A stretch of 16,995 nt of DNA from Eubacterium sp. UBA5416 (lineage in GTDB: Bacteria; Bacillota; Clostridia; Lachnospirales; Lachnospiraceae). The notes under the pieces were generated by a model. That model was not told where the DNA came from and did not search any database. It saw nothing but the letters and a program-made list of their open reading frames with translations. A program made the position numbers and the translations under genes. This document shows positions 12,622 through 16,995 of this stretch, one piece after another. The stretch is taken from positions 35,985 to 52,979 of the forward strand of contig DHNM01000013.1 of assembly GCA_002409525.1 (NCBI GenBank), read 5' to 3'. Each line of letters starts with the position of its first letter. Within the stretch, counting starts at the first letter, position 1.

Positions 12622-14442
12622 TTATCTCTCTTCTTTTGTAACCCCGACTGTTGCATAGTAATATCGATCAACATCATTTGCAATGTCGTATCCAGTCACA
12701 CGGGTAGAAACAGGCTGAATCTCATATCGATAAGTTGTCGGGAAAACAAATGCCTCATCAAACACATACTGATCCCAGTCATTGTAGATCTCTTTTGCTT
12801 TTTTCTCATCCATTGCTTCCTCGGAGGACATTTTATTCAGAAGTTCTGTGTTTTCATCGGATACAAAACGGGTATAATTGAACGCGGCATCCTCTCCATA
12901 AAGTGAAGACTGATTCGGATCGAATCCCGTTGACCATCCTGCCTGAAACATATCGATGGAATCATCATCATTTTTAAGCATGTCGTAGAAAGAATTAACC
13001 TCAATCAGGCGGCCTGTCGTCAACTCAACATCCAATCCGACTTCTTTCCAGCATTGGATATAATATTCTGCCAGGGCCTGTGCCGGATCCGGTCCGTCAC
13101 GGAAAGCGAAGCTGATTTTAAATGGTTTTCCGTCTTTATCTTCACGAACTCCGTCTCCGTCGATATCCTTATATCCCGCGTCATCCAGAAGCTTGTTTGC
13201 TTTGTCTATATCCTGAGCATATCCCTTGAACTCTGAATTATGAAGAGCCTTAAATCCCGGTATAATCATAGAGTTTGCTTTTATCTGCAGGCCTTCATAC
13301 AATTTTTTCGCAATCGCCTCATTGTCAACGGCATAAGCGATTGCCTGCCGAAGCTGCTTATCAGCCATCTTTGAATTCGGATCATAGACGTTTTTTCCGT
13401 CTTTGTACTTACCAAGTTTAAATGCAATATAACTATAGGATGTATCCACCTGACCGACATTTTCGTAGCCATCAAGATCCTTCCATGACTTGTATTCAGA
13501 AGTCCCCATACCCTGGTAAATATCATACTCTTTTGCCTTCATGGAGGCAATCGAGGAAGCAGCGGGAACTTTCTTCATGATGATTTTGTCAAGATTTGGT
13601 TTACCTCCGTAATAATATTCATTCGGCAGATATTCCACCGATTCTCCCGGAACCACCTTACTGATATAATAGGGTCCAAAAGTAATCGGATTCTTACGTG
13701 CGGCGTCGGATGCCTCCATCTCTGTCACCGGCATGCCTTCATACACATGTTTCGGCAGTGCATACCCGATTACAGATCCCCCACCCTGCAGCATAGACGG
13801 CGAGAAATCTTTATAGGTAATCACAATCTGTTTGTCATCTACTTTTTGAATTCCGGAAATTGTATCGCTTTTTCCATCATGGTATTCTTCCATTCCTACG
13901 ATATTTTTGATACTGGATGTATATCTCACACCATCGTACTGCGCATCACCAATCACTTCATATGGAAATATCAAGTCATCCGAAGTCACATCTTCCCCAT
14001 CACACCATTTGATTCCATCCTGCAGTGTAATGGTGATCTCCTTCTTTTCCTGATCATACGCAAAACCTGCCGCGCCATCCTTTATACGAAGATTTTCATC
14101 ATAAGTAAAGAGTGGTTCGTCTGCCGGCTGAAAAAAGTAATCATCCAACGTAATCGTACTGAAAGCCCCGTTAAAAATGCCGGTAAAATCAGTGTCACTG
14201 ACCTGAGCGATTTCGAGCGTCTGACCGTCAATGGGATCATCCGTATTTGAAACCATTGTGTCAAAATCAGTATCTGCTGTGTTTTCATCTTTTGAAGATT
14301 TACTGCTTTCTTTTTTACTGCCTTCTTTGTTACTTCCGTCCTTGATCCCGTCGTCCTGTCTGCCGCCATTACTCCCACATGCGGCAAGGGATAATGTCAG
14401 ACCGGCTGCAATAGCCAATCCGAAAAGTTTTCTTCTTCTCAT
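12622..14442 (-). CDS. oppA: Oligopeptide ABC transporter substrate-binding lipoprotein
   Basis: This 606-residue protein is the extracytoplasmic binding component of a peptide importer. A lipoprotein signal occupies residues 1-21 and the lipobox L-A-A-C22 gives the lipid anchor. A flexible S/K/D/E-rich linker runs to about residue 60. The rest is a solute-binding family 5 domain, with FFQPADEPLFTYDENLRI, CDGEDVTSDDLIF and KQLRQAIAYAVDNEAIAKKLYEG stretches. An EF-hand-like loop is visible at D426-x-D428-x-D430-G, common in clostridial homologues and possibly calcium-binding. AGGAGG lies before the ATG. It is the last gene of the opp operon, 19 nt after oppC. The peptide specificity cannot be read from sequence. 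Confidence 0.93.
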   Translation of the reverse strand: MRRRKLFGLAIAAGLTLSLAACGSNGGRQDDGIKDGSNKEGSKKESSKSSKDENTADTDFDTMVSNTDDPIDGQTLEIAQVSDTDFTGIFNGAFSTITLDDYFFQPADEPLFTYDENLRIKDGAAGFAYDQEKKEITITLQDGIKWCDGEDVTSDDLIFPYEVIGDAQYDGVRYTSSIKNIVGMEEYHDGKSDTISGIQKVDDKQIVITYKDFSPSMLQGGGSVIGYALPKHVYEGMPVTEMEASDAARKNPITFGPYYISKVVPGESVEYLPNEYYYGGKPNLDKIIMKKVPAASSIASMKAKEYDIYQGMGTSEYKSWKDLDGYENVGQVDTSYSYIAFKLGKYKDGKNVYDPNSKMADKQLRQAIAYAVDNEAIAKKLYEGLQIKANSMIIPGFKALHNSEFKGYAQDIDKANKLLDDAGYKDIDGDGVREDKDGKPFKISFAFRDGPDPAQALAEYYIQCWKEVGLDVELTTGRLIEVNSFYDMLKNDDDSIDMFQAGWSTGFDPNQSSLYGEDAAFNYTRFVSDENTELLNKMSSEEAMDEKKAKEIYNDWDQYVFDEAFVFPTTYRYEIQPVSTRVTGYDIANDVDRYYYATVGVTKEER

Positions 14443-14461
14443 ACCTTTTCTCCTCCTTTAA

Positions 14462-15388
14462 TTATCCTAGTCGTTGACGTGCGTCAGCGGAGCGCTTAAA
14501 AGCCTGCCCCACATAATTTATACTTAACATCAGAACCAGAATCAGCACTGATGCAGGTATCCAGATCCATGGACGATTCGACAGCGTCTCTGAATTGTTT
14601 GCATAAGCTGTCAGCGTTCCAAGACTTGGTGTCTTTGCCGGAAGACCAAATCCCAGGAAAGTAAGACTTGTTTCAATACCGATATTCGCCGCAAAATTCA
14701 TCGTTAAATTTGTTATAATCAGTGAACTGACATTAGGGAGCAGTTCCCGGAAAATAATCTTAAAGTCGGATGTACCTAAGGTCTTTGATGCACTGATATA
14801 GTCCCGCCTTGACTCAGATAAGGTTTTGGCTCGAAACAGCCTGGCTTTTCCCACCCAGTAAAATACAGACATAATCCATACAAGACTCATCGCATCATAT
14901 CGCGGTACAATCGTTACCAGTACAATGATAATCAGCATAATCGGAAGGATCATGACAAAATCAACGATACGCATTAAAATATTGTCAATCACGCCTCCGT
15001 AATATCCCGAGATCAGTCCCACACTGACTCCGATAATCGAAGTAATAACCGTGATTGCAAAACCGATGAAGATTGAGTTTCTTGTTCCATAAATCAGCAG
15101 CCCCAGGATATCGCGGCCTCCTTCATCTGCACCCAGAATATACTTGTGACCATCCATATTCACTTCTCCGGGTTTCGTATATCTTTCAAGGATATCCACT
15201 TTTGTAACTACATCCTGATCTAAAACCAGAGATCCAATCACTGCAAACAGTATAATTGCTATCAGTACAACCAGTGAAAAAATCGCCAGTTTATCTTTTC
15301 TAAATTCTCTTGCTATCATTCGGATTCCCATAGGCGGGATGGACGCAGCTTCCGCCGGGTTGTTCTTTTTCTTCTTTTTAGTAAACAT
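14462..15388 (-). CDS. oppC: Oligopeptide ABC transporter permease OppC
   Basis: This 308-residue inner-membrane permease forms the translocation path with OppB. A basic cytoplasmic N-terminus (MFTKKKKKNN) and the OppC_N-type segment REFRKDKLAIFSLVVLIAII precede an extracellular stretch containing HKYILGADEGGRDIL. The transmembrane domain follows, with about five more helices. The EAA loop that contacts the ATPase is visible as RRDYISASKTLGTSDFKIIFRELLPN. LTFLGFGLPAKTPSLG is a hallmark of DppC/OppC proteins. Its ribosome binding site GGGAGGGG lies about 11 nt upstream. It starts 17 nt after oppB and ends 19 nt before oppA. Confidence 0.95.
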   Translation of the reverse strand: MFTKKKKKNNPAEAASIPPMGIRMIAREFRKDKLAIFSLVVLIAIILFAVIGSLVLDQDVVTKVDILERYTKPGEVNMDGHKYILGADEGGRDILGLLIYGTRNSIFIGFAITVITSIIGVSVGLISGYYGGVIDNILMRIVDFVMILPIMLIIIVLVTIVPRYDAMSLVWIMSVFYWVGKARLFRAKTLSESRRDYISASKTLGTSDFKIIFRELLPNVSSLIITNLTMNFAANIGIETSLTFLGFGLPAKTPSLGTLTAYANNSETLSNRPWIWIPASVLILVLMLSINYVGQAFKRSADARQRLG

Positions 15389-15405
15389 ATTGATTCATCC
15401 CCTCC

Positions 15406-16368
15406 CTACTGAATCCTGATTCTTGGATCCACAATACTCATAATAATATCGGACAGCAGCGTTCCAAGTAATGTTGCAAGACCAAACAAGAGCGTCAGCG
15501 CAGTGATAACAGAATAATCACGTTCTGTGATACTGCTGATGAACAGATTTCCAATTCCCGGATAATTAAAGATCCTTTCTATAACGACTGATCCTCCGAT
15601 TAGTCCTGTAATTTCATATCCGGCATTAGAAGCAATCGGAAGTGATGCGTTTCGGAAAATATGTCGGTTGAAAACTTTTCCCGTCGGCACTCCCTTTGAC
15701 CTCGCCGTCCGCACATAATCCATCTGTTTGGCATCAATCACTTCACTTCGCAGATATTGTATGGTGGTGGCGGTTCCAAGCAGCGCCTGCACAATTGCCG
15801 GCAATATCAGATGGTGCATCTGACTCATGAAATAACCCATAGTTCCTTTTGTCTCATGAATCGAAACGCTTCCACTCGTCGGGAAGATGCGCAATTTGTA
15901 GCCAAACAGATAAACAGTCAGTAACGCAAGGACAAAAGTGGGTATCGCAAAACTTACAAAATTATAGATAACAACAGCCTTATCAAACTTTGAATTCTGA
16001 TATCTTCCGGCATATAAACCTAAGGGAATCGCCAGCAGATATGTAAGTATCACAGTGAACAGAGAAAGCCGAATTGTATTTCCGATTCTGTCGCCGATAA
16101 CATCCGTCACTGCGTATTTATAGGTATAGCTTTTTCCAAAATCACCGTGCAGTGCATTCTTTACCCAGCGGACATATTGCTGCGGCCAGGGATCGTTGAG
16201 TCCCGCCTGTTCGCGAAGCTCCTCGATTCGTTCAGCTCCGATTGTCGGGTCAATCATTCCGGTAAACGGATCACCGGGCATCATTTTTGCCAGAAGAAAA
16301 ATCAGTATGCTTAAAATAATCACCTGAGGAATCATGAGAAGGACACGCCGTAATATTGTTTTCCACAT
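15406..16368 (-). CDS. oppB: Oligopeptide ABC transporter permease OppB
   Basis: This 320-residue permease of the DppB/OppB family has an N-terminal membrane helix (LLMIPQVIILSILIFLLAKMMPGDP). The periplasmic-side segment AGLNDPWPQQYVRWVKNALHGDFGKSY is typical of the family. Further helices and the EAA loop TARSKGVPTGKVFNRHIFRNA follow, then GGSVVIERIFNYPGIGNLF. The ATG overlaps the stop of the upstream ATPase gene in the sequence TAATG, and GGAGGTG lies just upstream. Translation of the two is probably coupled. It pairs with OppC in the membrane. Confidence 0.95.
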   Translation of the reverse strand: MWKTILRRVLLMIPQVIILSILIFLLAKMMPGDPFTGMIDPTIGAERIEELREQAGLNDPWPQQYVRWVKNALHGDFGKSYTYKYAVTDVIGDRIGNTIRLSLFTVILTYLLAIPLGLYAGRYQNSKFDKAVVIYNFVSFAIPTFVLALLTVYLFGYKLRIFPTSGSVSIHETKGTMGYFMSQMHHLILPAIVQALLGTATTIQYLRSEVIDAKQMDYVRTARSKGVPTGKVFNRHIFRNASLPIASNAGYEITGLIGGSVVIERIFNYPGIGNLFISSITERDYSVITALTLLFGLATLLGTLLSDIIMSIVDPRIRIQ

Positions 16369-16988
16369 TAGCTTTCACCTCCCGTTCTAAGTCCTACCAT
16401 ATGAGTCGGGGTTATTTCCTTCAAGTCATAGACTCTTCCGCTCTCATCGTAATAGTCCTTCTGGTTCTCCATGAATTCCTTCTCCACGCTTCGTCGATAT
16501 TCTTTATGCTCTTCCCGGTGTTTCACATCAATCTTTGGAATTGCAGAAAGCAGACGTTTCGTATAGATATGTCTTGGATCTGAATAGATATCTTCTCGGG
16601 TTCCGATTTCCACAAAACGACCACGGTGCATAATTGCGATATTATCACACATATGTTTGACAACACCCAGGTCATGGGAAATAAACAGATAACTCAGTCC
16701 ATACTCCTGCTGGATCTGTTTCATAAAGTTTAGGACCTGAGCCTGCACAGACAAATCCAGAGCCGAAACGGGTTCATCAGCTATAATAAGTTTCGGGTTC
16801 GTTGCCACCGCTCTGGCGACTCCGATTCTCTGACGCTGCCCTCCGGAGAACTCATGAGGATATTTGTATAAGGCATCTTCCGGCATTCCGACAATATCAA
16901 GCAGCTTTTTTACTCTTTGTTTTTCTTCAGTATCATTTAAATTTTCAAAATTTCTAAGAGGTTCCGCGATGATATGATATGATACCCC
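16368..16988 (-). CDS. Oligopeptide ABC transporter ATPase (5' part missing, in-frame stop at edge)
   Basis: The visible C-terminal part is an Opp/Dpp-type ATPase. It shows EFSGGQRQRIGVARAV (signature), LIIADEPVSALD (Walker B), LFISHDLGV (H-loop) and IYTKRLLSAIP, the C-terminal oligopeptide-transporter extension. The Walker A region lies beyond the window. Homologous protein sequence continues upstream of ATG 16886 (IIAEPLRNFENLND, then the KKLLDIVGM-type helix), so that ATG is internal. Reading further back, the frame meets TAA at 16991-16989 just before GGGG, 4 nt from the edge. This could be a frameshift in a G run, a real lesion, or a junction at the end of an assembled contig. It heads the visible operon and overlaps oppB by one base. 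Confidence 0.85.
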   Translation of the reverse strand, partial: GVSYHIIAEPLRNFENLNDTEEKQRVKKLLDIVGMPEDALYKYPHEFSGGQRQRIGVARAVATNPKLIIADEPVSALDLSVQAQVLNFMKQIQQEYGLSYLFISHDLGVVKHMCDNIAIMHRGRFVEIGTREDIYSDPRHIYTKRLLSAIPKIDVKHREEHKEYRRSVEKEFMENQKDYYDESGRVYDLKEITPTHMVGLRTGGES

Positions 16989-16995
16989 TTAAGTA

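Noticed and set aside
13747..14250. 167-codon plus-strand frame opposite oppA
   Set aside because: Shadow of a clear solute-binding lipoprotein; no ribosome binding site.

Overview
The window looks like a chromosomal segment of a low-to-moderate-GC Firmicute, most likely a gut-type Clostridia (Lachnospiraceae-like). This is inferred from strong AGGAGG-type ribosome binding sites, occasional TTG starts, sigma-A promoters and the gene families present. No rRNA, tRNA, insertion sequence, CRISPR array or phage gene was seen. Nearly all genes lie on the minus strand. Only an AraC-type regulator and a HAD phosphatase lie on the plus strand. Both window edges cut through genes.

Layout: 1-2225 holds a DUF2207 membrane protein (3' end off the window) behind lemA. 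2373-2609 is a small glutaredoxin-like protein with a clear terminator. 4444-2746 is an ArsR-family repressor overlapping a MATE exporter, with a promoter and an overlapping palindromic operator. 5022-4625 is a broken GNAT acetyltransferase behind a 466-residue ATPase/DUF234 protein (6452-5052). 6675-7553 is an AraC regulator with an unusual C-terminal domain. 8815-7662 is a repair pair: tag (3-methyladenine glycosylase) then msrA. 9077-9766 is a YjjG-like HAD nucleotidase. 10354-9830 is a protein built from seven 12-residue repeats plus a predicted coiled coil. 12326-10495 is an Lsa-like ABC-F ribosome-protection protein followed by a YjbR-family protein. 16988-12622 is an oligopeptide ABC transporter operon (ATPase, oppB, oppC, oppA).

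The most interesting element is the roughly 240-nt leader of the ABC-F gene (12327-12568). It has a good promoter, then a 7-codon upstream ORF, then a 34-codon second upstream ORF whose stop codon overlaps the ribosome binding site of the ABC-F gene. The first upstream ORF contains 11 nt perfectly complementary to the ribosome binding site of the second. A 13-bp hairpin, with flanking bases complementary to the ABC-F ribosome binding site, lies inside the second. This reads as a two-step, antibiotic-sensing translational cascade of the kind known for erm genes. The sequence elements are seen directly; the mechanism is inferred.

The repeat protein at 9830-10354 is the other unusual item. Its 36-nt repeats show a second-order 108-nt duplication, so the array has expanded recently. 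The transport ATPase at the right edge has an in-frame stop next to a G run, which may be a real lesion, a sequencing error or a contig-end artefact.
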